A stretch of 64,000 bases of DNA from Candidatus Competibacteraceae bacterium. GTDB lineage: Bacteria; Pseudomonadota; Gammaproteobacteria; Competibacterales; Competibacteraceae. Numbering within the stretch: the stretch's first letter is position 1; each line of letters opens with the position of its first letter. Positions 17,732 to 27,034 of the stretch are shown here, piece after piece. The stretch covers positions 115,709-179,708 of the forward strand of contig JAPUDV010000055.1 of NCBI GenBank assembly GCA_027492875.1, written 5' to 3'. The position numbers were made by a program, and so were the translations under genes. A model generated the notes under the pieces. That model did no database searches. It saw only the letters and a program-made list of their open reading frames with translations, and had not been told where the DNA came from.

Positions 17732-18443
17732 GGCCCAACACGGCCAACAGCGCCGGCCGCACCCGTTCCCGCCACAATCGGTAGCCGGCGGCGTTGAGAT
17801 GCAGATTGTCCCGGAACAGCTCGGGTCGGGGCTGACCACCCGCGCCGAGCAGGGGACTGGCTACGTCGATGAAGCGCAGTCCTGGCGTCGCGTCGCAGTA
17901 GGCGCGCAGCAGCCGGTTGGCCTCGGTCTGCTGCGGTAGCCGGCGTGCGTAGTAGGGAGAGGGCTTGATCGCCAGCAGCAGGATCGGTAGATCCGGATCG
18001 GCCTGGTGCAAGCGTTCGACCAGTTGCTGGAACTGCTCCAGCACCGTGTCTGGTCGGGACCAGCGACTACCGAGGTCGTTTTCCCCGCCGTAAACCACCA
18101 CCGCTCGCGGTTGGTAGGGCAGGATAATGCGGTTGGCGTAACGCAGTACGTCGCGAAGCTGCGCGCCGCCGAATCCCCGATTCAGCACCGGCGCCGGCGC
18201 CATGTCGGCGGCGAGGGTGTGCCAGAACCGGATGCTGGAACTGCCGACGAACACCACTTGGCCGGGTTGCGGCGGCTGGCGGCGGTCCTGGGTTTCGAAC
18301 GCACCGATCGCGGGCTCCCAGTCCGGCTCCGGTTGCCACGGAGCGAAGACGGCCACGAGACCCGCCAGGCTGATCAGCAGTAACAGCAACGTACCCCACG
18401 AGCAATGTTCCTTCGGTATGAGCCTTGAGGCCAGGTTGCTCAT
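17619..18443 (-). CDS. Membrane-anchored SGNH/GDSL hydrolase
   Basis: A 274-aa protein. A hydrophobic segment at about 18-36 should anchor or export it. The SGNH blocks are clear: VFVGSSSIRFW (nucleophile Ser), NRGFGGAQLRD (Gly), VVYGGENDLG (Asn) and DNLHLNAAGY (Asp/His). The family removes or adds acyl esters, so polysaccharide deacetylation fits the locus. After about residue 238 the sequence becomes Ser/Pro/Ala-rich and is encoded antisense to the 3' end of the polymerase gene, suggesting a C-terminal extension from loss of an earlier stop. The strand is opposite to its neighbours. Confidence 0.82.
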   Translation of the reverse strand: MSNLASRLIPKEHCSWGTLLLLLISLAGLVAVFAPWQPEPDWEPAIGAFETQDRRQPPQPGQVVFVGSSSIRFWHTLAADMAPAPVLNRGFGGAQLRDVLRYANRIILPYQPRAVVVYGGENDLGSRWSRPDTVLEQFQQLVERLHQADPDLPILLLAIKPSPYYARRLPQQTEANRLLRAYCDATPGLRFIDVASPLLGAGGQPRPELFRDNLHLNAAGYRLWRERVRPALLAVLGLNSKSAESGTATSARAPPGSYPSSAPAPRASSPRPSR

Positions 18444-18553
18444 AAATTTTATGGGTGGAAACCCATGATTATCACCACTTCCGCTTTCGGGTTCTCGCTA
18501 CAATCCCGGCCATATTAGGTTTGTCCGTTGCAAATTTGAGGAAGCATTGGCTT

Positions 18554-19642
18554 ATGTTCAGACCCCTGTTGGCGCCCCGCTTCACCGCGATCGACGAGAC
18601 CCGCGCCCTCGCCATCATCTCGATGATGATCATGCACTTCGGGCCCGGCGTGTTTCAACGGCTGCCGGCGCTTGAACCGCTGGCCGAGCCGGTGCTGTTC
18701 CTGGGTCGGTTCGCCACCACCACCTTCATTCTGGTGTTCGGCGTTACGGTCGGTTTTGTGTACTACGATCGCTTCCAGGGTCCGGGCCGCGTTCGGGTGT
18801 TGGAAGCGGTGCGGGCCCGCTCCCGCCTTCTGGTGTTGTGCGCGCTGGCGATTTGCGTGCCGGACTACATCAATTTATGGCTGGCCGACGACTTCAATTC
18901 CAGCCATTGGCTGTTCAAGACCTACAGCATCCTCAACTACTACGCGCTGGCGCTGTTGTCGGTACCGCTCTGGCTGCGCGTGCTGGGGCGGACGCCGTTG
19001 CGCAACGCCTTGTTGCTAGGCGCCGGGCACTGGGCGCTGGCCCTGCTCTGGCTGCCGTTCTGGCCGCTGGACCCGGCCTTGGGAGTTCAGGAGTACTTGC
19101 GATTGAATCTGCTGTCCGGGCCATATGGCTACCTGCAACTGTCCGGTAGCGCCATCATGGCGATTCCGGTGGGCATCCAGTTGCGCAAAGCGGTCCGTCT
19201 GGGTCAGGAATGGGCGTTTTTGCGACGGTTGGCGCCAGTCGCGCTCGCCCTGAGCGTGGCCGGTTCGGCCCTCGGTCTGGCGAGCGGCGAACTGAGCCTG
19301 CACGCCATCGTGTCCGGCGTGGTCAAGGCGCCGCCGCGGATCTGGTATTGGCTGTTTTTCGCAGGCCCGGCATTTTTCTTGCTTACCGGTTTCATCATGC
19401 TGGGGCTCAAACTGGGCGCGCGGGAGAAAAGGCTGACCTATCCGCTGGCGCTGTTCGGCCAGGCGTCGCTGCCCATCTACACCGCGCACACTTTCGTGTT
19501 GCCGGCGCTGAACTGGCTTGACCGTCTGGTGGTGGTCGAGGGAGTGGCGCGGATCGTGCTGCCCTTCGCGGTGTTCGCGGTGTATTGCGCCATCGTCATG
19601 GATTATTACCATCGCAAGATGCCGCGCCCGCGCCCTGCATGA
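18554..19642 (+). CDS. Multi-pass membrane acyltransferase-like protein
   Basis: A 362-aa integral membrane protein with about ten hydrophobic segments. The N-terminus RFTAIDETRALAIISMMIMHF resembles the R-x-DxxRgla-i-Hf entry of acyltransferase_3, OpgC and HGSNAT-like families, which move acyl groups across membranes onto sugars. The ATG at 18554 is preferred to an in-frame GTG at 18455: GAGGAAG lies upstream and the RxxDxxR motif then starts near residue 9. It is divergent from the SGNH hydrolase. Exact family and acyl donor are uncertain. Confidence 0.7.
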   Translation: MFRPLLAPRFTAIDETRALAIISMMIMHFGPGVFQRLPALEPLAEPVLFLGRFATTTFILVFGVTVGFVYYDRFQGPGRVRVLEAVRARSRLLVLCALAICVPDYINLWLADDFNSSHWLFKTYSILNYYALALLSVPLWLRVLGRTPLRNALLLGAGHWALALLWLPFWPLDPALGVQEYLRLNLLSGPYGYLQLSGSAIMAIPVGIQLRKAVRLGQEWAFLRRLAPVALALSVAGSALGLASGELSLHAIVSGVVKAPPRIWYWLFFAGPAFFLLTGFIMLGLKLGAREKRLTYPLALFGQASLPIYTAHTFVLPALNWLDRLVVVEGVARIVLPFAVFAVYCAIVMDYYHRKMPRPRPA

Positions 19643-19720
19643 GCGCTGCCGATTCGGCTAGAATCGTTCTTAATACTTGGGGAAATCCTGTTAATCTGCA
19701 CGGAAAAACCAGGAGGGTCT

Positions 19721-20824
19721 ATGCCAGTCCGACATGTCCTTGTTGTAGATGACTCCAAGTCGGCGAGGCTGATGCTTCGCAAGATGTTGCAGGGCTTCGG
19801 CATGACCGTGGATGCCGTGGAATCGGCCGAGGAAGCGCTGAGCTATCTGCACGGCCAGCAGCCGGACGCGATCTTCATGGACCATACCATGCCCGGCATG
19901 GACGGCCTGACGGTGGTGCGGCAGATCAAAAGCAACCCCGCCACCGCCTCGATTCCGGTGGCAATGTATACTTCCAAGGACGAGCCCTCCTATCAGGATG
20001 AAGCGCGGGCGGCCGGCGCCGTCGGCGTGTTGAGCAAGCCGGCGATGCCCGAAACCCTCGGCGCGATTCTCGAACGGTTGAACGCGCTGTTCGACGCCGC
20101 CAACGCCCCTTCGCCCAGCTCGCCGGAGCCCGTTGCAACGCGGCCGGCCGCCGAAGGCGTGACGGCCGGCTGGGTCGGCGCGATCGCCCTCGAAAAGGCC
20201 GAACAGGTTTTCTACGAGGCGATCGAGACGCAGGTGCTGCCGCTGATCAACGATGTGGTCGCCAGACTGCGGCAGGACGTGGAAAACCGCCAGCAGGAAA
20301 CGTGCGGCCAGATCGCAACCCGCGTTTGCGCCGAGCAACTGGCGGCCTGGCGGCCACCGGAACCCGAAGCTCAAGCGAGCGAAGCCGCGTTGCGGGCGCA
20401 GATGCTGCCATTGATGGAGAAGCGGCTGGAGACCTACCGGCGCGAAGCGCGGGCCGATCTTGAAGAGCTGGCGCGAGAGGTGGCGGGCCAGGTGTGCCAG
20501 CACCAACTGCACGAATTGTCGGACCGGCTGGTGCGGCAGTTGAGCCAGCGGTTTTCCGAAGCCACGCAAAAAGCCAGCGTGGATGCCCGTGAAGTCGCGG
20601 TCAAGGCGGCGCGGGATGTGGCGTCGCAGGCGACCATCGCTACGAAGACGGCGGCGGCCAAATCGGCCGTTAGCCAGGCCGACGCGGCGGCGGTGGCCGA
20701 ACAGGCGGCGCGCCAGTTGTGGGCGGATGCCCAGCGCGACCTGCGGCGGCGTGCTTATCTGGCGGCGGGGTGGGCGGCGGCGGCCGGCATCGGAGCGGCG
20801 GTGCTGGTGTATGTGCTGCGCTGA
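19721..20824 (+). CDS. Response regulator with helical region and C-terminal membrane anchor
   Basis: A 367-aa protein. The receiver domain (about 1-120) has VLVVDDSKSARLML, acceptor Asp in IFMDHTMPGMDG and the LSKPAMP lysine. After a Pro/Ser linker, residues about 145-340 are Ala/Glu/Arg-rich and helical. The final 20 residues (YLAAGWAAAAGIGAAVLVYVL) form a single transmembrane helix at the very C-terminus. There is no DNA-binding domain. The Shine-Dalgarno AGGAGGG is strong. A membrane-tethered phospho-receiver is unusual; it may act by protein contact with the EPS machinery or with the coiled-coil protein encoded next. The function is unknown. Confidence 0.78.
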   Translation: MPVRHVLVVDDSKSARLMLRKMLQGFGMTVDAVESAEEALSYLHGQQPDAIFMDHTMPGMDGLTVVRQIKSNPATASIPVAMYTSKDEPSYQDEARAAGAVGVLSKPAMPETLGAILERLNALFDAANAPSPSSPEPVATRPAAEGVTAGWVGAIALEKAEQVFYEAIETQVLPLINDVVARLRQDVENRQQETCGQIATRVCAEQLAAWRPPEPEAQASEAALRAQMLPLMEKRLETYRREARADLEELAREVAGQVCQHQLHELSDRLVRQLSQRFSEATQKASVDAREVAVKAARDVASQATIATKTAAAKSAVSQADAAAVAEQAARQLWADAQRDLRRRAYLAAGWAAAAGIGAAVLVYVLR

Positions 20825-20899
20825 AAGGACGGGTGTCTTACGCCGGAACCCGCTGGAGCCGCAGCCAGGCACACAATAATCAACGAGCGAAGTGCAGCT

Positions 20900-21913
20900 A
20901 TGACCGACATTACGATGTATCTGGTCATTGGAGGGGTTATCGGCCTGGTGGCCGGTGGCGCGGTGATCCTGTTGCCCTATCGGTCCTTGCGGCAGGATCT
21001 GACGCAGGCCCAGACCGAACTCGCCGACAACCAGACGAAATACAACGCGCTGCAAGACACCTTGCAAGAGGAGCGGACGGCGGTCTATCAGGCCCGCCAG
21101 GCGCGGCAGCAGCAGCAGCAACGGCTCGAAAGCGACCTGGAGCAGGAGCGCGAGCGTTATGCCGCGCTGGAGCGGCAAAGCGCCGATGGACAGGCCCGCC
21201 ACGATCAGCAGCAGCAGGATCATCTGCGCGAGGTCACCAAGTTGCGCGGCACCATCGAACGCCTCGAACGGGAGCAGGCGGCGTTGCAGGACCGTTTCGC
21301 GCGGGACAGCGAACAATGGGATCGGGAGCGGCAGAGCTTACAGATGTACAACAGCCAGTTCGAGGAACAGTTGCGGGTGCTGCGGCAGGATAAGGCGGTG
21401 CTGGACGAACGGTTGGAGCAACAGCAGGAATCGTGGGAGCGCGAGCGGCTGGCCTTGCAGATCCAGATGAATACCTTGGAAGACAACCTGTCGCTGCAGA
21501 AAGCGCGCGTCGGTCACACCAGCCACGGCCTGTCGCCGGATAGCCAGCGCTTGGTGGAGCAGATCAGGGCGGAAGCGGCGGAGGCATTGAACCGGCAGCG
21601 GCTGGCTTGGGAAGAAGAGCGTCAGGCGATGCAGGAACAATTGGAGCGACTGCAGGCCGAACGTCGGGCCTTGCGGGAACAGGCGATGGCGGCGGGCGTC
21701 GAGATCAAGTCGTCCCGTCTGGCCGATCTTGCGGATCAGCAGATGCGTGAATTACGCCAGCAGTTGGAACAGTCCCAGCAGGAACACCAGAAATTGGAAG
21801 AAAAGCTGGCGGCGCGCGACCGTCAGGCGGAGCAGGAACGAAGCGCGCTGGAAGCTGAAATCGAACAATTGATGGAGCGTCTGCTACGCCTGCACCGCGA
21901 GCGGAGCGCTTAG
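20900..21913 (+). CDS. Membrane-anchored long coiled-coil protein
   Basis: A 337-aa protein with one N-terminal transmembrane helix (about 7-26, YLVIGGVIGLVAGGAVILL). An almost uninterrupted Gln/Glu/Arg/Leu-rich coiled coil to the end follows. No enzymatic motif is visible. It follows the tail-anchored receiver protein by 75 bp, and the two have mirror-image topology, so a scaffold or positioning role is possible but unproven. Its stop codon overlaps the stop of the convergent acyltransferase gene. Confidence 0.7.
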   Translation: MTDITMYLVIGGVIGLVAGGAVILLPYRSLRQDLTQAQTELADNQTKYNALQDTLQEERTAVYQARQARQQQQQRLESDLEQERERYAALERQSADGQARHDQQQQDHLREVTKLRGTIERLEREQAALQDRFARDSEQWDRERQSLQMYNSQFEEQLRVLRQDKAVLDERLEQQQESWERERLALQIQMNTLEDNLSLQKARVGHTSHGLSPDSQRLVEQIRAEAAEALNRQRLAWEEERQAMQEQLERLQAERRALREQAMAAGVEIKSSRLADLADQQMRELRQQLEQSQQEHQKLEEKLAARDRQAEQERSALEAEIEQLMERLLRLHRERSA

Positions 21914-22539
21914 GTGGCCGGCGGCGAGCCGATGTCGCCGCCAAAGAAATGCCGGATGCGAACCCGGTCCAGCTCGCCTTGCAGCGTCGGGTCGAACGCG
22001 CCGCCGCGACGGGCCAGGATGTCAGCCCACGGTAGCCGCGCGGTGTCTTGCTGGAGCCGGGCCACCAGCCGGTCGAGGGTTCCCACCACCCGGGCCGGCG
22101 CGCCGGCGACAACGCTGCCCGGCGGCACGTCGCGGTTGACCACCGAACCGGCGGCGACGATGGCGTTGGGGCCAATGGTGACGCCCGGCAGGACAATCGC
22201 ACCATGGCCGACGAACACGTTGTCGCGGATGTCGATTTTTCCCACCCGATCCAGCTTGAGCCCGTAGGCGCGGTTGAGCATGTTCACCGACCCATCGTGG
22301 CCGAATAGGGTGCAGCCGGTCAGGCGGACGTTATTGCCCAGTCGGGTGTAGGCCGGGTCGGCAAGGGTGACGTTGGTCTGAATCGAACAGTGTTCGCCGA
22401 TGGCGTATAACACGCCCCGACGTTTGAGCCAGGCCGCCCATTCGTCGCCGCTGGGATTGCAGAATCGCTTGTACCAGCCCACCGCCTGACCGCGTTCGAA
22501 CGCCAGATAGCGCAGGCCACGCCGCAATAACGCCTTCAT
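21910..22539 (-). CDS. Hexapeptide-repeat acyltransferase
   Basis: A 209-aa left-handed beta-helix protein. The C-terminal repeats IDIRDNVFVGHGAIVLPGVTIGPNAIVAAGSVV and PPGSVVAGAPARVVG are typical of sugar O-acetyltransferases such as WbbJ/NodL. The ATG at 22539 overlaps the stop of the upstream flippase gene (ATGA), so the two are co-translated leftward. It is the second hexapeptide acyltransferase of the locus and probably decorates the EPS repeat unit. Confidence 0.83.
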   Translation of the reverse strand: MKALLRRGLRYLAFERGQAVGWYKRFCNPSGDEWAAWLKRRGVLYAIGEHCSIQTNVTLADPAYTRLGNNVRLTGCTLFGHDGSVNMLNRAYGLKLDRVGKIDIRDNVFVGHGAIVLPGVTIGPNAIVAAGSVVNRDVPPGSVVAGAPARVVGTLDRLVARLQQDTARLPWADILARRGGAFDPTLQGELDRVRIRHFFGGDIGSPPAT

Positions 22540-24131
22540 GAAGCCTTTCTCCCGAGGGCCTTGCCGATAAACCCGCCCAGGGTATGCACCAACTGGCGGC
22601 GCAGGTATTCCCGTTCGCCCCAGTCGCACATCGCCCGGTACAGGAAGGTCGCCGTCATCACGGCGTACAGCAGGCCGCAGACCGCCAGCCGGCCTAGCAA
22701 GGGCCAGCGGTCGGAACCGGCGGCGGCGAACCAGGGCGCAGTCAGCCACGCCAGCGCCAAACCGAAGCCGTAGGGAATCAGGCCGGGGACGATCACCCGC
22801 CAGACATAGGTTCCCGGCGCGATCTGGAGAAAGCGGTTGGAATAGGCCATGTAGGCCCAGCCGCTTAGGATCATGGCGATGGCGACCCCGTAGGTGATGG
22901 CGGGGATGGTGGTCCCCAGCGCCAGGAACGCGCCGCCCACCAGCAACGCGACCAGCACCGATTGGGTCAGCGGATAGAACAGGGTGCGGGTGGGGTGATT
23001 CACGCCGTAATGCAGCGCGGTGCAGGGGCCGGTGGTGACGTGGGTCTGAAACGGCAGGGTGAACCAGGCCATGATGAAGGCGGTTGCCTGAAACGCCTCG
23101 CTGGGGCCGAGCCAGGCCGTCATGAGCGGCGTGGCGAAGCCGACCAGAAAGCCCATGATCAGCCCGGTCAGCAGGCTGATGTAGCGCGCGCCCTTCAGGT
23201 ACAGTTTGCCCAGTTCTTCCATTTGTCCGAGGCTGTACAGGTGAGTTACCGCCGGCAGGAACACCATGTTCAAGGCCGAGGTGATCTGGCTGGACATCAC
23301 TGGCAATTTCTGGCCCAGGTCGAACAGGCCGGTGGCGCGCACCCCGATGAACGCGCCGGCGATCACCTTCTCGACCGAATAAAGGATCATGCTCAGCATA
23401 CCGGAAATCTGCACCACGCCGCCGAAGCGGTAAAACAGCGTCAGCAGCGTGCGGTCGAAATGGCGCGGGCCGAGGCTTAGGCCGGGCAGGACCTGGAAGC
23501 AGGCGCGGGCGCTGAGCCAGGTGGCCAGCAGGTAGCGGATGACGAAGGCCCACAGCAGCGCGTACACCCCCAGCCCGGCCAGCAGCAGGCCGACGATCAG
23601 CACGGTTTCCAGTAGAAAGCTTGCCACCCAGATGCCGGTCTGCCGCACCATCCGTTGCAGTCCGTTCAGTACATGGTTGAAGGCGCCGAAGGTCAGGTCG
23701 AGCATCATCGCGGCGGCGGTGGCGAAGATGAGCACGGCGGCGGTTTCGCGCAAGTGCGGAGCGACCTTGAACACATCCAGCAGCGCCGGCATTCCCAGCC
23801 CTAGCAGCGCCAGCAGCATCGCGCAGATTGGAATCGTCACGGCCAGGCCGGTGGTCAGCAGGCGGTTGATCGCTTCGGTGTCGTGGCGGGCGTGGTATTC
23901 GGCGGTGTAGCGGATGTAGACGTTGGCGATGCCGAAAGTGCTCATGCCCAGATAGCTGATGATGATGAAACAGGTCGCCCAGATGCCGTATTCCTCCAGG
24001 CTGACGTAGCTCAGGATCACCGGCGGCAGCCCAACCCGGCTGAGCATGTAGAGCAGCTTGGCGGCCAGTTGCACCACGGCGTTCTGGGACAAGCGGTTCT
24101 TGAACTGCTGCTTGGCGTCGCTGGCGATCAT
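22536..24131 (-). CDS. Polysaccharide flippase (Wzx/MOP superfamily)
   Basis: A 531-aa integral membrane protein with about twelve to fourteen hydrophobic segments and the MOP-type N-terminus (AAKLLYMLSRVGLPPVILSYVSLEEYGIWA). Wzx-like members flip undecaprenyl-linked repeat units to the periplasm. It completes a Wzx/Wzy-type route together with the polymerase and the phosphoglycosyl transferase in this locus. It is leftward, coupled to the acyltransferase, and divergent from galE. The 98-bp gap to galE must hold promoters for both. Confidence 0.85.
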   Translation of the reverse strand: MIASDAKQQFKNRLSQNAVVQLAAKLLYMLSRVGLPPVILSYVSLEEYGIWATCFIIISYLGMSTFGIANVYIRYTAEYHARHDTEAINRLLTTGLAVTIPICAMLLALLGLGMPALLDVFKVAPHLRETAAVLIFATAAAMMLDLTFGAFNHVLNGLQRMVRQTGIWVASFLLETVLIVGLLLAGLGVYALLWAFVIRYLLATWLSARACFQVLPGLSLGPRHFDRTLLTLFYRFGGVVQISGMLSMILYSVEKVIAGAFIGVRATGLFDLGQKLPVMSSQITSALNMVFLPAVTHLYSLGQMEELGKLYLKGARYISLLTGLIMGFLVGFATPLMTAWLGPSEAFQATAFIMAWFTLPFQTHVTTGPCTALHYGVNHPTRTLFYPLTQSVLVALLVGGAFLALGTTIPAITYGVAIAMILSGWAYMAYSNRFLQIAPGTYVWRVIVPGLIPYGFGLALAWLTAPWFAAAGSDRWPLLGRLAVCGLLYAVMTATFLYRAMCDWGEREYLRRQLVHTLGGFIGKALGRKAS

Positions 24132-24229
24132 CGGCCCTCTGGGTGCGGTGAAATCGTATTCACGCTATGATTGGGAAAATTTCCTTAATTGTAACGTGGA
24201 AGCACCGAAAAGCGAGGAGGGAGAACCCC

Positions 24230-25204
24230 ATGCGCGTGCTCGTGGTCGGCGGAGCCGGTTACATCGGTTCCCATATGGTCAAGCTGCTGTGTCAGCGCGG
24301 GTTCGAGGTGACGGTGTTGGACAACCTATCCGCCGGCCACCGCGACGCGGTCAAGGGCGGGCGCTTCGTGCTGGGGGATCTGGGCGAGCGGGACATGCTG
24401 GATGAGCTGCTGAGAACCTCGCGCTTCGACGGCGTGCTGCATTTCGCTTCGCATATTCAAGTCGGCGAATCGGTGCGCGAGCCGGCCAAGTACTACCTCA
24501 ACAACGTGTTCAAGACCCAATATCTGCTGGATGCGATGGTCGCGCACCGGGTCAGGCATTTCATCTTTTCGTCCACGGCGGCGATTTTCGGCGAACCGCT
24601 GCGGACGCCCATCGACGAGGATCATCCCAAGAACCCCATCAACCCCTACGGGCGGGGCAAGTGGATGGTCGAGCAGATGTTGCAAGATTACGACATAGCC
24701 TACGGCTTGAAGGCGGTCTGCCTGCGCTACTTCAATGCCGCTGGCGCCGACCCCGCCGGCGAGTTGGGCGAGCGCCACGAGCCGGAGACCCATCTGATTC
24801 CATTGGTGCTGCAAGCCGCCGCCGGCCGCCGGCCGCACATCACCGTGTTCGGCGCCGACTACGACACGCCGGACGGCACCTGCATCCGCGACTACATCCA
24901 TGTGAGCGATCTGTGCGAGGCGCATCTGCTGGCGTTGCAACGCTTGTGGGACGGAGCCGGTAGCGCCGCGTTCAACCTCGGCAACGGCAACGGCTTCTCG
25001 GTGCGGGAAGTGATCGAAACCGCCCGCGCCGTCGCCGGTCGCGAGATTCCGGTGGTGCACGGCGAGCGCCGGCCGGGCGATCCGGCGCGACTGGTGGCCG
25101 ATTCCAGCCGGGCGCGGGCCGAACTGGGCTGGGAACCGCGCCATGCGGATTTGGCGACCATCGTCGCCCACGCCTGGCACTGGGAAAGCGGTCGTGAAGG
25201 ATGA
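24230..25204 (+). CDS. galE: UDP-glucose 4-epimerase
   Basis: A 324-aa extended short-chain dehydrogenase. The NAD-binding motif VVGGAGYIGSHM is at the N-terminus, the Ser-Ser-Thr segment IFSSTAAIFGEP and the catalytic Tyr/Lys in NPYGRGKWMVEQ are present, and RYFNAAGAD and CIRDYIHVSDL are typical of GalE. It interconverts UDP-glucose and UDP-galactose (possibly the N-acetyl forms) and so supplies precursors for EPS. The ATG at 24230 is chosen for GAGGAGG just upstream and the immediate Rossmann motif. It converges on a thioesterase 13 bp downstream. Confidence 0.9.
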   Translation: MRVLVVGGAGYIGSHMVKLLCQRGFEVTVLDNLSAGHRDAVKGGRFVLGDLGERDMLDELLRTSRFDGVLHFASHIQVGESVREPAKYYLNNVFKTQYLLDAMVAHRVRHFIFSSTAAIFGEPLRTPIDEDHPKNPINPYGRGKWMVEQMLQDYDIAYGLKAVCLRYFNAAGADPAGELGERHEPETHLIPLVLQAAAGRRPHITVFGADYDTPDGTCIRDYIHVSDLCEAHLLALQRLWDGAGSAAFNLGNGNGFSVREVIETARAVAGREIPVVHGERRPGDPARLVADSSRARAELGWEPRHADLATIVAHAWHWESGREG

Positions 25205-25217
25205 GCCGCGCTTTCTT

Positions 25218-25622
25218 TTAAGCTGCCAGCCGCTCCATCGCCGCCCGCAATTCGCCCTCCAGCGGCGCGGCCTTGTCGGTGTGGGTGTCGACGATGACGA
25301 AGGTGACATCGGCGTCGGCGACCACGGTGTCGGCGCCCTGGAGGGTGACCAGTTGGCGCATCACGCAACTGCGGGCGCCAATGGTTTTCACCGAGGTGGC
25401 GATTTGCAGGATTTCGCCCATGAAGGCGGCGCGACGGTAGTTGATGTTGATGTTGACCACGGCGAAGGCGTAACCGCGCTTCTCCAGAAGTTCCAGATTA
25501 CCCCGGCTTTCCAGCAGGCTCCAGCGGGCTTCCTCCAGAAATTCCAGGTAACGGGCGTTGTTGACGTGGCGGAACAGGTCGAGGTGATAACCCCGCACCT
25601 TGATCTCGATGCTGTGGCTCAT
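25218..25622 (-). CDS. Acyl-CoA thioesterase (4HBT/YbgC-like hotdog)
   Basis: A 134-aa single hotdog-fold protein. The motif HLDLFRHVNNARYLEFLEEARW carries the Asp, His-Val-Asn and Glu positions of the 4-hydroxybenzoyl-CoA thioesterase family. The family hydrolyses acyl-CoA or acyl-ACP thioesters. The ATG at 25622 gives the usual family length; longer frames are not supported. It is on the opposite strand to its neighbours. A link to the phosphopantetheinyl transferase nearby is possible but speculative. Confidence 0.85.
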   Translation of the reverse strand: MSHSIEIKVRGYHLDLFRHVNNARYLEFLEEARWSLLESRGNLELLEKRGYAFAVVNININYRRAAFMGEILQIATSVKTIGARSCVMRQLVTLQGADTVVADADVTFVIVDTHTDKAAPLEGELRAAMERLAA

Positions 25623-25765
25623 GCGTGCGCTCCAGTGGGGACAGCGAAGGGACAGGCGATCTGCCGGCCGGTGCGCGGAACCCGCGCGGGCCATGCCGGC
25701 TCGGCGGGAAGTGTAGGGAAGCGGCGCGCTTCCCGCATGAACGTTTCGGTGATGGGCGCCCGATC

Positions 25766-27034
25766 ATGAGCGAAAAAACGCCCCGACTGCTGTTGTCGGC
25801 GTATCAGTGCGGGCCGGGGATGGGTTCGGTGTCGCAGATCGGCTGGCACTGGTATTCCCGGTTGGTCCGGCGGCTGCCGGTAACGCTGGTCACCCATGTC
25901 CGCAACCGTCCGGCGCTGGACGCGGTCGGCGCGCCGCTGCCAGATTCGGAGGTGATCTACATCGATACCGAGTGGTTCGCCGGGCCGCTGTACCGGCTGG
26001 CGGCGCGGTTGTTCCGCCAAAGCCAGCACGCGGTTTTTTTGGTGTCCTCGGCCGATTTTTACATGTACGACGCAGCGGCGCTCAAGGAATTGCGGCGGCG
26101 GCGGGCGGCGGGCGCGGCCTGGGACATCGTTCACGCGGTGACGCCGGTCTCGCCGATGGCCGCGACGCGCCTGCACAAGCTGGGGCGACCGGTGGTGCTG
26201 GGACCGTGGAACGGCGGCCTGGGCAACCCGGCGCACTTCCCGGATATCATGCGCGCCGATGCGGCCTGGTTGTATCCGCTGCGCAAGCTGGGTGGCTGGG
26301 TGGACGCGCTGGCCGGGTCCAGCCGGAACGCGGCGGCGATTCTGACCGCCACCCAAGCTACGCTCGAAAGTATTGCGCCCCGACATCGCCCCCGCTGCGT
26401 GCCGATGCTGGAAAACGGCGTCGATCTGAACGTTTTTTCACCCGGACCCTGGCCAGACCCACCGGGGCCAAACCGGCCGCTGCGCTTGGCGTTCGTCGGG
26501 CGGCTGGTGCCGTTCAAGGGTATCGCCATGCTGTTGGAAGCCATGCAACGGGTGGCGGGCGAGATGGCGGTGGAGGCCGTGCTGGTCGGCGGCGGGCCGC
26601 TGGAAGCGGATTTGCGCGCGGAAGCGGCGGCGCGTGGTCTTGCCGACCGGGTGCGGTTCATCACCGAGAATCTGCCTGCTACGGCGGTGGCCGCCGAAAT
26701 GCGTGCCGCGCACCTGTTTTGCCTGCCGTCGGTGCGCGAGTCGGGCGGCGCGGTTTTGTTGGAGGCGATGGCCTGCGCCCGGCCAGTGACGGCGGTGGCC
26801 TTCGGTGGGCCGGCGGAAATCGTCGACGATGCGGTCGGCCGCGCCTTGCCGGCCAGCGGGAGGGAAGCGGTGGTCAGCGGACTGGTGGAGGCGTTCCGCG
26901 ACGTGGTGGCCCAGCCCGAGGCGTGGCGGGCGCGTGGCGAAGAGGGGTTGCGGCGGGCACGGGAGCGCTACGGCTGGGAGGCCAAGATCGATGCGGCGGT
27001 GGCGTTGTATCGGCGGTTGCTGGCCGGTGATTAG
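25766..27034 (+). CDS. Glycosyltransferase family 4
   Basis: A 422-aa GT-B enzyme. The N-terminus reads RLLLSAYQCGPGMGSVSQIGW, a glycine-rich acceptor-domain start found in EPS GT4 enzymes. The donor domain has LAFVGRLVPFKGIAMLLEA and PSVRESGGAVLLEAMACARP, including the E-x7-E motif. The 143-bp gap to the divergent thioesterase probably contains its promoter. It overlaps the start of the phosphopantetheinyl transferase gene by 8 bp, so the two are coupled. Confidence 0.86.
   Translation: MSEKTPRLLLSAYQCGPGMGSVSQIGWHWYSRLVRRLPVTLVTHVRNRPALDAVGAPLPDSEVIYIDTEWFAGPLYRLAARLFRQSQHAVFLVSSADFYMYDAAALKELRRRRAAGAAWDIVHAVTPVSPMAATRLHKLGRPVVLGPWNGGLGNPAHFPDIMRADAAWLYPLRKLGGWVDALAGSSRNAAAILTATQATLESIAPRHRPRCVPMLENGVDLNVFSPGPWPDPPGPNRPLRLAFVGRLVPFKGIAMLLEAMQRVAGEMAVEAVLVGGGPLEADLRAEAAARGLADRVRFITENLPATAVAAEMRAAHLFCLPSVRESGGAVLLEAMACARPVTAVAFGGPAEIVDDAVGRALPASGREAVVSGLVEAFRDVVAQPEAWRARGEEGLRRARERYGWEAKIDAAVALYRRLLAGD

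Noticed and set aside
15581-17839. 752-codon minus-strand open frame opposite the acyltransferase and polymerase genes
   Set aside because: Product is His/Gln/Arg-rich low-complexity typical of antisense frames in GC-rich DNA; the plus-strand genes carry clear family motifs.
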